From positions 1-25,688 of the forward strand of contig CALKJV010000077.1 of the NCBI GenBank assembly GCA_937995505.1: a stretch of 25,688 nt of DNA, given 5' to 3'. Numbering within the stretch: the first letter of the stretch is position 1; every line of letters starts with the position of its first letter. The notes beneath the pieces were generated by a model that did not search any database, had not been told where the DNA came from, and was given only the letters and a program-made list of their open reading frames with translations. The position numbers and the translations under genes are program-made. The stretch is from an uncultured Bacteroidia bacterium. GTDB taxonomy: Bacteria; Bacteroidota; Bacteroidia; SpSt-205. Below are positions 8,356-15,857 of the stretch, piece after piece.

Positions 8356-8792
8356 GTAAGACGCTACCTCGTAAAGAGAAACTCGCACAGGGCTTAGAAA
8401 AGCCCTATGAAGGCAATCGTAAGCGACGTACCGCCGAAAGGCTTAAGGCCATGCGCAAAGCCCAGTATTATGCGATTTTGCGGGGCTGTCCGTATCCACC
8501 TCGGAAAGTCCGATTGGTGGCAGACCTTATCCGCGGCCAGTCTGTGGAAAAAGCGATGGCTTACCTCAAGCTCACTCGCCGTTGGGCTGCTCGTGAGCTG
8601 CTCAAAGCCCTCCGCTGCGCTATCAATGACTGGGAGCAAAAGACAGGAGGCGCCGGAGACTTAGAGAGCTTGCGTATCGTGCGCATAGAAGTAGGGGGCG
8701 GACCTATGCTCAAGCGCATCCAACCCGCTCCCCAAGGGCGCGCCCATCCTATCCGAAAGCGAACCTCTCACATCCGACTTTATATCGCCTAG
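8352..8792 (+). CDS. rplV: 50S ribosomal protein L22 with N-terminal extension
   Basis: L22 (uL22) forms part of the peptide tunnel through its beta-hairpin. The conserved body begins around residue 35 (AQYYAILRGCPYPPRKVRLVADLIRG) and ends with GRAHPIRKRTSHIRLYIA. The first 35 or so residues are a Lys/Arg-rich extension that most L22 proteins lack, giving 146 residues compared with roughly 110-135. The ATG at 8352 overlaps the rpsS stop as ATGA. A shorter protein could start at the ATG at 8406 or at 8451 (Met-Arg-Lys-Ala-Gln), so the extension is probable but not certain. Confidence 0.94.
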   Translation: MSKTLPRKEKLAQGLEKPYEGNRKRRTAERLKAMRKAQYYAILRGCPYPPRKVRLVADLIRGQSVEKAMAYLKLTRRWAARELLKALRCAINDWEQKTGGAGDLESLRIVRIEVGGGPMLKRIQPAPQGRAHPIRKRTSHIRLYIA

Positions 8793-8795
8793 CCT

Positions 8796-9575
8796 ATGGG
8801 ACAAAAAACACATCCGATTGGATTTCGCCTCGGTATCACAAAAGGCTGGTACTCTAACTGGTACGCTGGCCGTAAAATGGCCCCCTACCTAGTGCTAGAC
8901 CAGCTCATCCGAGAGTACATTGAAAAGGAATATCCCCGAGCCCAAATAGCGCGTGTTGTTATCAATCGTACCTCGTTGCAAAATACCCATGTAACTATCC
9001 ATGCAGCCCGGCCAGGTATTCTTATTGGACGCGACGGCTCTAACATCAAGCGCCTTCAGCAAGACCTTAAGCGTCTCGTGCGTCGCTTCCAACAAGACTT
9101 TCATCACCTGGTTTCCGACTACAAAGCACAGGAAGGGGAAGCCCCCAGCGCTGAAAATGTAGGGGATATTGATATTAGTACACGGGAAGTCGCTACTCCA
9201 GAGCTTGACGCCGTGCTCGTAGCCAAGAATATTGCGGAGCAGCTGGAAGCTCGTATGTCGCATCGCCGAGTCATGAAAAGCGCCATTGCGCAAGCGATGC
9301 GCGCAGGGGCACAGGGTATAAAGGTGCGTTGTACGGGGCGGCTTGGAGGTTCCGACATGTCTCGTTCTGAAGAGTACCGAGAAGGTCACATCGCCTTACA
9401 GACCTTACGCTCGGATATAGATTATGCCGCTGCTACCGCTCACACCATCTATGGGGCTATCGGCGTGAAAGTCTGGATCCTGCGCGGCACGCTCTACGGC
9501 AAGGTAGATCTTTTCCCGTGGCTCAGTGAAACACCAAAGCCCCAACGCAGCGCTAGAAAAGGCAAAAAATCTTAA
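8796..9575 (+). CDS. rpsC: 30S ribosomal protein S3 with internal insertion
   Basis: S3 (uS3) lies at the mRNA entry tunnel and contributes to helicase activity. The opening MGQKTHPIGFRLGITKGWYS is standard. The KH domain core is seen at HAARPGILIGRDGSNIKRLQ, and the C-terminal domain at GRLGGSDMSRSEEYREG. Between them, at roughly residues 105-130, there is an acidic segment (YKAQEGEAPSAENVGDIDIS) that makes this copy, at 259 residues, longer than typical 210-245 residue homologues. It follows rplV after 3 bases. Confidence 0.96.
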   Translation: MGQKTHPIGFRLGITKGWYSNWYAGRKMAPYLVLDQLIREYIEKEYPRAQIARVVINRTSLQNTHVTIHAARPGILIGRDGSNIKRLQQDLKRLVRRFQQDFHHLVSDYKAQEGEAPSAENVGDIDISTREVATPELDAVLVAKNIAEQLEARMSHRRVMKSAIAQAMRAGAQGIKVRCTGRLGGSDMSRSEEYREGHIALQTLRSDIDYAAATAHTIYGAIGVKVWILRGTLYGKVDLFPWLSETPKPQRSARKGKKS

Positions 9576-9580
9576 GTGCT

Positions 9581-10021
9581 ATGCTTCAGCCCAAACGAAC
9601 TAGATATCGCAAAGAGCAGCGTGGACGCTTGCTACAGGGAGGGGAAGTACGCGGTATAGCCACACGCGGCAGCCAGCTGGCCTATGGCTCTTTCGGGCTC
9701 AAGGCGATAGATGGAGGCCTAATTACCTCTCGGCAAATTGAAGCGGCCCGGGTCGCCCTGACCCGCTATCTGCGACGGGAAGGAAAAATCTGGATCCGCA
9801 TCTTCCCCCACAAGCCCATCACCCGTAAGCCCTTAGAAGTGCGTATGGGAAAAGGCAAAGGAAATGTGGAATTTTACGCCGCAGTCGTCAAGCCCGGCAC
9901 GATACTCTTTGAGTGTGAAGGGGTCTCAGAAGGTGCGGCCCGTGAAGCCTTGCGCTTAGCTGCGCACAAGCTGCCCATTCAAGTACGTTTTATCCGACGC
10001 CCTGACTATGAAAGTCGCTGA
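9581..10021 (+). CDS. rplP: 50S ribosomal protein L16
   Basis: L16 (uL16) helps position A-site tRNA in the large subunit and is added late in assembly. The 146 residues contain RTRYRKEQRGR, the ARVALTRYLRREGKIWIRIFP helix region and MGKGKGNVEFYAAVVKPG, all diagnostic. The start is 5 bases after rpsC (GTGCT). The last 14 bases overlap rpmC. Confidence 0.97.
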   Translation: MLQPKRTRYRKEQRGRLLQGGEVRGIATRGSQLAYGSFGLKAIDGGLITSRQIEAARVALTRYLRREGKIWIRIFPHKPITRKPLEVRMGKGKGNVEFYAAVVKPGTILFECEGVSEGAAREALRLAAHKLPIQVRFIRRPDYESR

Positions 10022-10220
10022 TTTGCGAGGATATTCGCTGCGTGAGCTGCATCAGCTCCTGCGTCAGAAGCGCCAAGAGCTAGTAGAGTTGCGCTATAAG
10101 AACGCCCAAAGTCCGCTTTCCAACGCTCCTACTACCATACCTGCGCTGCGAAAAACTATCGCTCGCATCCTCACCATCATCAATGAAAAACGCCATGAAA
10201 GAGTCCGAAACTCCCAATAA
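10008..10220 (+). CDS. rpmC: 50S ribosomal protein L29
   Basis: L29 (uL29) is a small helical protein near the tunnel exit beside L23. The 70-residue sequence starts MKVADLRGYSLRELHQLLRQ and has the two-helix pattern with LVELRYKNAQSPLSN and RKTIARILTIINEK. The ATG lies inside the end of rplP (14-base overlap), and the 3' end overlaps rpsQ by 38 bases, or 26 if rpsQ uses its second ATG. Confidence 0.94.
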   Translation: MKVADLRGYSLRELHQLLRQKRQELVELRYKNAQSPLSNAPTTIPALRKTIARILTIINEKRHERVRNSQ

Positions 10221-10476
10221 ACCCACTCGCGGCCGCCGAAAAGAGCTGGTCGGTCTGGTGGTGAGTAATCGTATGGAGAAAACGATTGTGGTTCGGGTCA
10301 TCCGTACCGAATCGCATCCCCTGTATCACAAACCTGTCAAAAGATTTCGTAAATTTGCCGCCCACGATGAGCGCCAAGAAGCTCAAGTCGGGGATGTGGT
10401 GCGAATCATGGAGACTCGCCCGCTGAGCCGCACGAAGCGTTGGCGCCTCGTGGAAGTCCTTCAAAAAACTCAATAG
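10183..10476 (+). CDS. rpsQ: 30S ribosomal protein S17
   Basis: S17 (uS17) is an early-binding 30S protein with an OB fold. KELVGLVVSNRMEKTIVVRVI, HPLYHKPVKRFRKFAAHDE and GDVVRIMETRPLSRTKRWRL are classic. There are two candidate ATGs, 10183 (97 residues) and 10195 (93 residues); both lie inside rpmC and neither has a Shine-Dalgarno, so the exact start is open. The hydrophilic N-terminal 20 residues are poorly conserved in this family, so they do not decide it. Confidence 0.94.
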   Translation: MKNAMKESETPNKPTRGRRKELVGLVVSNRMEKTIVVRVIRTESHPLYHKPVKRFRKFAAHDERQEAQVGDVVRIMETRPLSRTKRWRLVEVLQKTQ

Positions 10477-10479
10477 CCT

Positions 10480-10848
10480 ATGATACAGCAGGAGTCGCGC
10501 TTGCAGGTAGCAGATAATACAGGGGCCCGAGAGCTTTTATGCATACGCGTTTTAGGGGGAAGCCACCGGCGCTACGGGGGCCTGGGGGATATCGTGGTAG
10601 CTTCGGTGAAGGATGCCATCCCTAACGGCCTCGTAAAAGCGGGCGATGTGGTCAAGGCGGTAATTGTTCGCACCCGGCGGGCCTATCGTCGGCCCAATGG
10701 CACCTATATACGCTTTGAGGATAATGCCGCAGTAATCATCAATAACGAAGGCGAGCCGCGCGGCTCCCGCATTTTCGGTCCTGTGGCGCGTGAGCTTCGG
10801 GATAAAGGCTTTACAAAAATCGTCTCCTTAGCGCCGGAGGTGTTATGA
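10480..10848 (+). CDS. rplN: 50S ribosomal protein L14
   Basis: L14 (uL14) sits at the subunit interface next to L3 and L19. The 122 residues start MIQQESRLQVADNTGARELLCIRVLGG, nearly invariant in bacteria, and contain RFEDNAAVIINNEGEPRGSRIFGPVARELR. It begins the spc group, 3 bases after rpsQ (CCT), so there is no separate promoter space. Confidence 0.97.
   Translation: MIQQESRLQVADNTGARELLCIRVLGGSHRRYGGLGDIVVASVKDAIPNGLVKAGDVVKAVIVRTRRAYRRPNGTYIRFEDNAAVIINNEGEPRGSRIFGPVARELRDKGFTKIVSLAPEVL
10836..10840 (+). promoter_or_regulatory. Possible Shine-Dalgarno for rplX
   Basis: GGAGG lies 4 bases upstream of the rplX ATG, inside the final codons of rplN. The spacing is shorter than ideal, so it may be coincidental coding sequence. 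Confidence 0.4.
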
Positions 10849-11177
10849 GTCAGGCTCGGTTTGTACCTAAGCTACATATTCGTCGCGGTGACCTGGTAAA
10901 GGTTCTTTCGGGGGATGACAAGGGAAAGACAGGCCGCGTCGTGCGCGTACTGCCCCGCAAGCAAGCCGCTATTGTAGAGGGCATAGCGGTCATCAACAAG
11001 CGAGTCCGCAAAAGCCAAAAATATCCTCAAGGCGGGGTTATCCAGATAGAACGCCCCGTACCTGTCTGTAAGCTACAAGTAATAGATCCAAGCACGAATA
11101 AGCCCACTCGCATCGGCCGTCGCCTGCAAGATGGCAAGTGGGTGCGTTACGCTAAAAAAAGTGGTAAGATTTTATGA
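10845..11177 (+). CDS. rplX: 50S ribosomal protein L24
   Basis: L24 (uL24) is an assembly-initiating protein of the large subunit with a KOW motif. The KOW segment RRGDLVKVLSGDDKGKTGRV lies at about residues 13-32, followed by IVEGIAVINKRVRKSQKYPQGG. The 110 residues are typical. The start overlaps the rplN stop and the end overlaps the rplE start, each as ATGA. In E. coli the S8 repression site lies around the start of rplE; the 4-base overlap leaves no spacer here. Confidence 0.96.
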   Translation: MSQARFVPKLHIRRGDLVKVLSGDDKGKTGRVVRVLPRKQAAIVEGIAVINKRVRKSQKYPQGGVIQIERPVPVCKLQVIDPSTNKPTRIGRRLQDGKWVRYAKKSGKIL

Positions 11178-11746
11178 GCTACGTTCCTAATCTGTATCGC
11201 CGCTATCGCGAAACCGTAGCCCCTGCGCTCATGAAGGAGTTAGGCTACAAAAACCCCATGCAGGTTCCGCGACTCCTTAAAATCATTGTCTCTCGGGGGG
11301 TAGGGGCATCTGTGTCCGATAAGAAGCTCTTAGAACAAGCGGTGTCGGACCTGGCGCTGATTACGGGTCAGAAGCCTATTATCGCGCTGTCTCGCAAAGA
11401 TGTTGCGGGCTTTAAACTGCGCAAGCGTATGCCTATCGGAGTGAAAGTAACGCTCAGAGGAGTAAGGATGTACGAGTTTTTAGAGCGGCTTATTCATGTA
11501 GCCCTGCCGCGTACCCGAGACTTTCGGGGGATATCACCGACGGGGTTTGACGGTCGCGGGAACTATACCCTGGGCATCCGAGAGCAGCTCATCTTCCCCG
11601 AAATTGACATTGATAAAGTGTATAAGATTGCGGGGATGGATGTGACCTTCGTGACCAGTGCGAAAACCGATAAAGAGGCGCTGGCGCTGCTAAAGGCTTT
11701 TGGGATGCCTTTCCGAGAAGCAGAACCTACTAAAACTAAAGCATAA
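11174..11746 (+). CDS. rplE: 50S ribosomal protein L5
   Basis: L5 (uL5) binds 5S rRNA and contacts the P-site tRNA. The 190 residues include RRYRETVAPALMKELGYKNPMQVPRL, GQKPIIALSRKDVAGFKLRKRMPIG and FDGRGNYTLGIREQLIFPEIDIDKV, standard L5 blocks. The C-terminal dozen residues (PFREAEPTKTKA) are a little longer than average. One base separates it from rpsN. Confidence 0.97.
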   Translation: MSYVPNLYRRYRETVAPALMKELGYKNPMQVPRLLKIIVSRGVGASVSDKKLLEQAVSDLALITGQKPIIALSRKDVAGFKLRKRMPIGVKVTLRGVRMYEFLERLIHVALPRTRDFRGISPTGFDGRGNYTLGIREQLIFPEIDIDKVYKIAGMDVTFVTSAKTDKEALALLKAFGMPFREAEPTKTKA

Positions 11747-11747
11747 T

Positions 11748-12017
11748 ATGGCTACAGATGCGGTGATTGCGCGCGAGCGCAAGCGGTGGAAGTTGTATCG
11801 CAAATACGCAGCGAAGCGCGCCCAGCTGAAAAAGGAGGGTCGATGGGAGGAGTTAGCCCTTCTACCCAAAAATTCTTCTCCTGTGCGGTTGCGTCGGCGT
11901 TGTGAGCTTACGGGCCGCCCTCGAGGAAACTATCGGGCTTTCGGCCTGTGCCGAGTCAAGCTCCGAGAGCTGGCCTTAGAAGGAAAAATCCCAGGTCTTA
12001 CGAAAGCAAGCTGGTAA
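11748..12017 (+). CDS. rpsN: 30S ribosomal protein S14 (zinc-independent form)
   Basis: S14 (uS14) is a late-binding head protein. The 89-residue protein is the long form, with RCELTGRPRGNYRAFGLCRVKLRELA near the C-terminus and without the CxxC pairs of the short zinc-binding form. The ATG at 11748 follows the rplE stop after one base (TAA T ATG). The frame is open slightly upstream inside rplE, but the family starts here (MATDAVIARERKRWKLYRKY). Confidence 0.96.
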   Translation: MATDAVIARERKRWKLYRKYAAKRAQLKKEGRWEELALLPKNSSPVRLRRRCELTGRPRGNYRAFGLCRVKLRELALEGKIPGLTKASW

Positions 12018-12018
12018 T

Positions 12019-12408
12019 ATGGATACCGTCGGCGACTTTTTGACGCACATCCGCAATGCGTATCGTGCCCACCGGCCAGTGGTAGAGGTGCAGGCTTCGT
12101 TTGTACGTACCGAGATAGCCCGTATCTTGAAAGAACAAGGCTATATTGAAGACTATCAGGTCGTGCCAGAGGAGCCTAAGGCCCACCTACGCCTGCTGCT
12201 TCGTTATGGCCCTCGACAGCAACCTGCCCTGCGGGAAATCACTCGGATCAGCAAACCCGGCCGTCGCCTCTACACTTCGGCAAGGCGCCTGCCCGAAGTA
12301 GCAAACGGATTGGGTATAGCTATCCTCTCTACTTCCCGTGGTATCCTTACCGATAAAGAAGCGCGTCGCTTAGGCGTAGGCGGCGAAATCCTCTGTACTG
12401 TTCAATAA
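12019..12408 (+). CDS. rpsH: 30S ribosomal protein S8
   Basis: S8 (uS8) organises the central domain of 16S rRNA and represses the spc operon in E. coli. The 129 residues contain DTVGDFLTHIRNAYRAHRP at the start, ISKPGRRLYTSARRLPEV in the middle and the invariant GIAILSTSRGILTDKEARRLGVGGE near the end. It follows rpsN by one base and precedes rplF by 12 pyrimidine-rich bases (CCCCTTCCTTCT), a spacer with no ribosome binding site. Confidence 0.97.
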   Translation: MDTVGDFLTHIRNAYRAHRPVVEVQASFVRTEIARILKEQGYIEDYQVVPEEPKAHLRLLLRYGPRQQPALREITRISKPGRRLYTSARRLPEVANGLGIAILSTSRGILTDKEARRLGVGGEILCTVQ

Positions 12409-12420
12409 CCCCTTCCTTCT

Positions 12421-12984
12421 ATGTCGCGAGTAGGTAAAAAACCCATAGTTGTCCCTCCTGGCACGAAGGTGCAATGGCAAGCTCCGAACCTCTCCGTGTC
12501 AGGCCCAAAAGGCGCACATACCCTTGTGCTTCCGGATTCCCTCCAGCTCCTCCAATCCGATTCCATGCTCCAGCTGGAGCGTAAAGGAGACGACAAGCAC
12601 AGCCGGGCGCTGCATGGCACTTACCGAGCCCTCATCCAGAATGCATTGACAGGGGTTTCCACAGGTTTTCAGATTGCCTTAGAGGTGGTCGGTATCGGTT
12701 ATCGAGCTGAACTCAAAGGAAGCGATGTACTAGTGCTTACCCTGGGCTTTTCGCATGAGGTGGCCTTCGTCCTGCCCTCTGGCGTCAAAGCACAGGTCGT
12801 AGCCGAAAGAGGCCAAAACCTCCGAATTGTCTTAGAGAGCACCGATAAGCAACTTGTCGGGCAGGTGGCGGCTATGATCCGTAGCCTACGACCGCCTAAT
12901 CCTTACAAGGGCAAAGGGGTCCGATATGCAGGCGAAGTTATCCGACTCAAAGCCGGCAAAGCCAAAGGAAAAGGTAAAAAATAG
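12421..12984 (+). CDS. rplF: 50S ribosomal protein L6
   Basis: L6 (uL6) lies near the GTPase-associated centre. The 187 residues open MSRVGKKPIVVPPGTKVQW and show both internal repeats, the second ending with RPPNPYKGKGVRYAGEVIRLKAGK, the diagnostic L6 C-terminal motif. The tail GKAKGKGKK is basic. It is separated from rplR by the AT-rich ATAATT. Confidence 0.97.
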   Translation: MSRVGKKPIVVPPGTKVQWQAPNLSVSGPKGAHTLVLPDSLQLLQSDSMLQLERKGDDKHSRALHGTYRALIQNALTGVSTGFQIALEVVGIGYRAELKGSDVLVLTLGFSHEVAFVLPSGVKAQVVAERGQNLRIVLESTDKQLVGQVAAMIRSLRPPNPYKGKGVRYAGEVIRLKAGKAKGKGKK

Positions 12985-12990
12985 ATAATT

Positions 12991-13350
12991 ATGCAGCTTA
13001 GTAAGAAGAGAGCGCTGAAGCTTCGTATAAAACGCCGTATCCGAAAAAAAGTACGGGGTACGGCAGATCGTCCTCGCCTGTCGGTTTTTCGCAGTAACCG
13101 ATACATTTATGTACAGCTTATTGATGATGATCGGGGGCTTACGCTGGCCTCGGCCAGCTCGCGAGAAGCCGAGATACAGCAGGGCGCTGCTCGCCCTATA
13201 GACCGTAGTGCCTTAGTGGGAAAGCTGCTGGCTGCCCGAGCTCGCGCAAAAGGGATTGAAAAAGTTGTATTTGACCGCAATGGATACCGCTATCATGGCA
13301 ACGTACGGGCTCTGGCTGAAGGGGCCCGAGAAGGAGGCCTTATTTTTTAG
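12991..13350 (+). CDS. rplR: 50S ribosomal protein L18
   Basis: L18 (uL18) brings 5S rRNA into the large subunit together with L5. The 119 residues start with a very basic tail, then RPRLSVFRSNRYIYVQLIDDDRG, and end with VVFDRNGYRYHGNVRALAEGAREGGL, the family signature. Three bases (CCT) precede rpsE. Confidence 0.97.
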   Translation: MQLSKKRALKLRIKRRIRKKVRGTADRPRLSVFRSNRYIYVQLIDDDRGLTLASASSREAEIQQGAARPIDRSALVGKLLAARARAKGIEKVVFDRNGYRYHGNVRALAEGAREGGLIF

Positions 13351-13353
13351 CCT

Positions 13354-13914
13354 ATGGCGAAGCGTGTAGTTACCCGAGAGGCACTGGCGCTAGAAGACCG
13401 CCTCGTCTGGCTCAATCGCACTGCCAAGGTCGTGAAAGGAGGTCGGCGATTTGGGTTTGCTGCCCTTGTCGTCGTAGGGGACCGGCAGGGCGTAGTAGGC
13501 TTTGGCTTAGGTAAGGCCGCCGAAGCTAATATCGCCATCAATAAGGGCATAGAGGCAGCTAAAAAGAACTTGTACCGCATCCCTTTGCGCCGCACGACTA
13601 TTCCTCACACCGTCTCCGTGAAGTATGAGTCCACTCGGCTCATCCTGCGTCCTGCAGCTCCAGGTACGGGGCTCATCGCCGGCGGCGCTGTGCGATCTAT
13701 TTTAGAGGTCTTGGGGGTGCAGGATGTTCTGGCTAAGGTAATTGGCTCCTCTAATCCTCACAATGTTGTACGGGCGACTTTTGCAGCCCTTCTTAAGTTA
13801 GAGGATGCTGTCACCGTAGCGCAAAGGCGCGGGATTTCCTTGCAAAAAGTTTTTCACGGAATGTATGAATCAGCGCACACAAGTGAAAGTGAAGGTAACG
13901 CAGATACGCAGTAG
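13354..13914 (+). CDS. rpsE: 30S ribosomal protein S5
   Basis: S5 (uS5) is in the body of the 30S subunit and influences accuracy. The double-stranded RNA-binding domain is visible at LVWLNRTAKVVKGGRRFGFAALVVVGD and GFGLGKAAEANIAINKGIEAAKKNL, and the C-terminal domain at RPAAPGTGLIAGGAVRSILEVLGV and KVIGSSNPHNVVRAT. The 186 residues end in a polar tail (YESAHTSESEGNADTQ) whose DNA also encodes the beginning of rpmD in another frame. Confidence 0.97.
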   Translation: MAKRVVTREALALEDRLVWLNRTAKVVKGGRRFGFAALVVVGDRQGVVGFGLGKAAEANIAINKGIEAAKKNLYRIPLRRTTIPHTVSVKYESTRLILRPAAPGTGLIAGGAVRSILEVLGVQDVLAKVIGSSNPHNVVRATFAALLKLEDAVTVAQRRGISLQKVFHGMYESAHTSESEGNADTQ

Positions 13915-14062
13915 CATAGGCTGTCCTGCTCGCCAAAAAGCTACTCTGCGGGCCCTGGGGCTGCGGCACCGCATGCACTCGGTGGAGAAAGAAATAACCC
14001 CAGCTATCTTAGGTATGCTGCGTCAAGTGAGCCATTTAGTCAAAGTGGAGGTCGTGTCATGA
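13865..14062 (+). CDS. rpmD: 50S ribosomal protein L30
   Basis: L30 (uL30) is a small peripheral 50S protein. The conserved core is VKVTQIRSSIGCPARQKATLRALGL followed by PAILGMLRQVSHLVKVE. The ATG at 13865 gives 65 residues and a 50-base overlap with rpsE. Most L30 proteins begin only two or three residues before the equivalent of VTQ, which here would mean a GTG at 13883 or 13889 and about 57-59 residues. I keep the ATG as the only canonical start, but it is not settled. Confidence 0.9.
   Translation: MNQRTQVKVKVTQIRSSIGCPARQKATLRALGLRHRMHSVEKEITPAILGMLRQVSHLVKVEVVS
14047..14051 (+). promoter_or_regulatory. Shine-Dalgarno sequence for rplO
   Basis: GGAGG lies 7 bases before the rplO ATG at 14059, inside the last codons of rpmD. 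Its spacing is ideal, which makes it one of the few convincing ribosome binding sites in this window. Confidence 0.55.
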
Positions 14063-14520
14063 GTGATATCTTACATCAGCTCGGTTCAGCGGCCGGCGCT
14101 ACCCAACCGCGTAAGCGTATCGGTCGCGGCGAAGGCAGCGGGCATGGTGGCACTGCTACCCGAGGGCACAAAGGTGACCAGTCCCGGTCCGGTTATCGGG
14201 AGAAGCGCGGCTTTGAGGGGGGACAAATGCCCTATCAGCGCCGCATCCCTAAATTCGGCTTCCGCAATCCCTTCCGCGTAGAGTACTTCCCACTCAACCT
14301 CCAGCGAATAAGTGCGCTGCTTGAAGCGCATCCAGAGCTGGAAACCCTCTCTGCCGACTGGCTGTACGCACAAAAGATCGTTCCTAAAGGCAAGCCTGTC
14401 AAAGTTTTAGCGTACGGAAGCCTCTTGCGCCCTGTCTCTATCCAAGCCCATGCCTTCAGCGCCGCAGCTAAGGCAGCTATTGAAAAAGCCGGCGGCAAAG
14501 CTTTATCTTTACCCACATGA
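14059..14520 (+). CDS. rplO: 50S ribosomal protein L15
   Basis: L15 (uL15) is a mid-assembly 50S protein with a long basic N-terminal arm. The arm has KRIGRGEGSGHGGTATRGHKGD and SRSGYREKRGFEGGQMPYQRRIPKFGF, both strongly conserved. The protein has 153 residues. Its stop overlaps the secY start (ATGA), and its own start overlaps the rpmD stop. Confidence 0.97.
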   Translation: MSDILHQLGSAAGATQPRKRIGRGEGSGHGGTATRGHKGDQSRSGYREKRGFEGGQMPYQRRIPKFGFRNPFRVEYFPLNLQRISALLEAHPELETLSADWLYAQKIVPKGKPVKVLAYGSLLRPVSIQAHAFSAAAKAAIEKAGGKALSLPT

Positions 14521-15857
14521 AGGGCCTCTGGCAAACCCTGCGTAATATCTTCAGTGTACCCGAGCTTCGGGAACGCATTCTGTACACGCTCTTTCTGCTG
14601 GCTGTCTATCGGGCTGCTTCATTTATTATTCTGCCGGGGCTAGATTCCCAAGTGCTCTCCGAAGAGTTCGCCCGCACGCAAGGTATGGGCATCCTCGGCA
14701 TGCTGAATGCGTTTGTGGGGGGAGCCTTTTCTCGGGGGGCCATCCTCGCGTTGGGCATCATGCCCTATATTTCCGCTTCCATTATTATCCAACTCTTAGC
14801 TACCGCCGTCCCCTCCCTCCAAAAGCTCCAAAAAGAAGGAGAAAGCGGTACCCGGCGCCTCAGTCAGTACACTAAGCTCCTCACCGTCGCCGTAGTGCTT
14901 GTGCAAGGCACGGGATATCTCGTGAACCTACGCACCCAATACCAGTCTGCGATCACGATGTCGGCCACCACCTTTACCATAACCTCGCTTTTATGCATGC
15001 TGGCGGGCACAATGTTTCTCGTGTGGATGGCCGACCGTATCACGGATAAGGGCATCGGCAATGGAAGCTCCCTCATTATTGCTATCGGGATAGTAGCCGA
15101 ACTCCCGCCCGCTCTCCTCAATGAAGCCACTTCCAATCCCCCTATGGTTTTCTACATAGAGCTACTAGCCTTGATGGTCGTAATCATGGCTGTGGTTCTT
15201 TTGCAGCAATCTGTGCGAAAGATCCCTGTCCATTACGCTCGACAGATGGCTGGCGGACGCTACCCTATGGCCGCCGGGGGTGTGGCTTCCACGAGTCATA
15301 TTCCGCTCAAGCTCACCGCAGCGGGAGTTATGCCGATTATTTTTGCACAGTCGCTCATGTTCCTCCCCGCTACGATTGCCCAGTACTTCCCTGAAAGTGA
15401 TTTTTGGCTCTCGGCGGGGAGCTGGTTTGCAGACTACACGAGCTTCGCCTATAATTTTCTTTTTGTGATTCTTATCGTGCTTTTCACCTACTTTTATACG
15501 GCGATAGCCATCAATCCCCGAGACATCGCCGACCAACTCAAACGATCGGGCGGGTACATCCCAGGCGTCAAGCCGGGTAAGCCCACAGCGGATTACATTG
15601 ATACAGTCCTCACGCGTATTACGCTTCCTGGGGCTTTCGCTTTAGCTGCGGTGGCTATTCTGCCGGCGTTTGTGCGCATGGCTGGGGTATCTAACCAGTT
15701 TGCGCAGTTTTTTGGGGGTACAACTGTGCTCATTATGATAGGGGTAGTCTTAGATACGCTGCAGCAAGTAGAGAGCTTCCTGCTTATGCGTCATTATGAG
15801 GGGCTGATGAAATCCGGCCGTATCCGAGGGCGTTCGGCAGTAGGGAGCGTCTTATGA
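14517..15857 (+). CDS. secY: Protein translocase subunit SecY
   Basis: SecY is the inner-membrane channel of the general secretion pathway, working with SecE and SecG. The 446 residues have the expected ten hydrophobic segments, the first at about residues 20-38 (TLFLLAVYRAASFIILPGL). GGAFSRGAILALGIMPYISAS, the plug and TM2 area, and ITDKGIGNGSSLIIAIGI are conserved. The cytoplasmic loop before TM9 ends near RSGGYIPGVKPGKPTADYI, which is diagnostic. The stop overlaps the map start by 4 bases. No adk gene lies between secY and map, unlike in many Firmicutes. Confidence 0.97.
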   Translation: MKGLWQTLRNIFSVPELRERILYTLFLLAVYRAASFIILPGLDSQVLSEEFARTQGMGILGMLNAFVGGAFSRGAILALGIMPYISASIIIQLLATAVPSLQKLQKEGESGTRRLSQYTKLLTVAVVLVQGTGYLVNLRTQYQSAITMSATTFTITSLLCMLAGTMFLVWMADRITDKGIGNGSSLIIAIGIVAELPPALLNEATSNPPMVFYIELLALMVVIMAVVLLQQSVRKIPVHYARQMAGGRYPMAAGGVASTSHIPLKLTAAGVMPIIFAQSLMFLPATIAQYFPESDFWLSAGSWFADYTSFAYNFLFVILIVLFTYFYTAIAINPRDIADQLKRSGGYIPGVKPGKPTADYIDTVLTRITLPGAFALAAVAILPAFVRMAGVSNQFAQFFGGTTVLIMIGVVLDTLQQVESFLLMRHYEGLMKSGRIRGRSAVGSVL

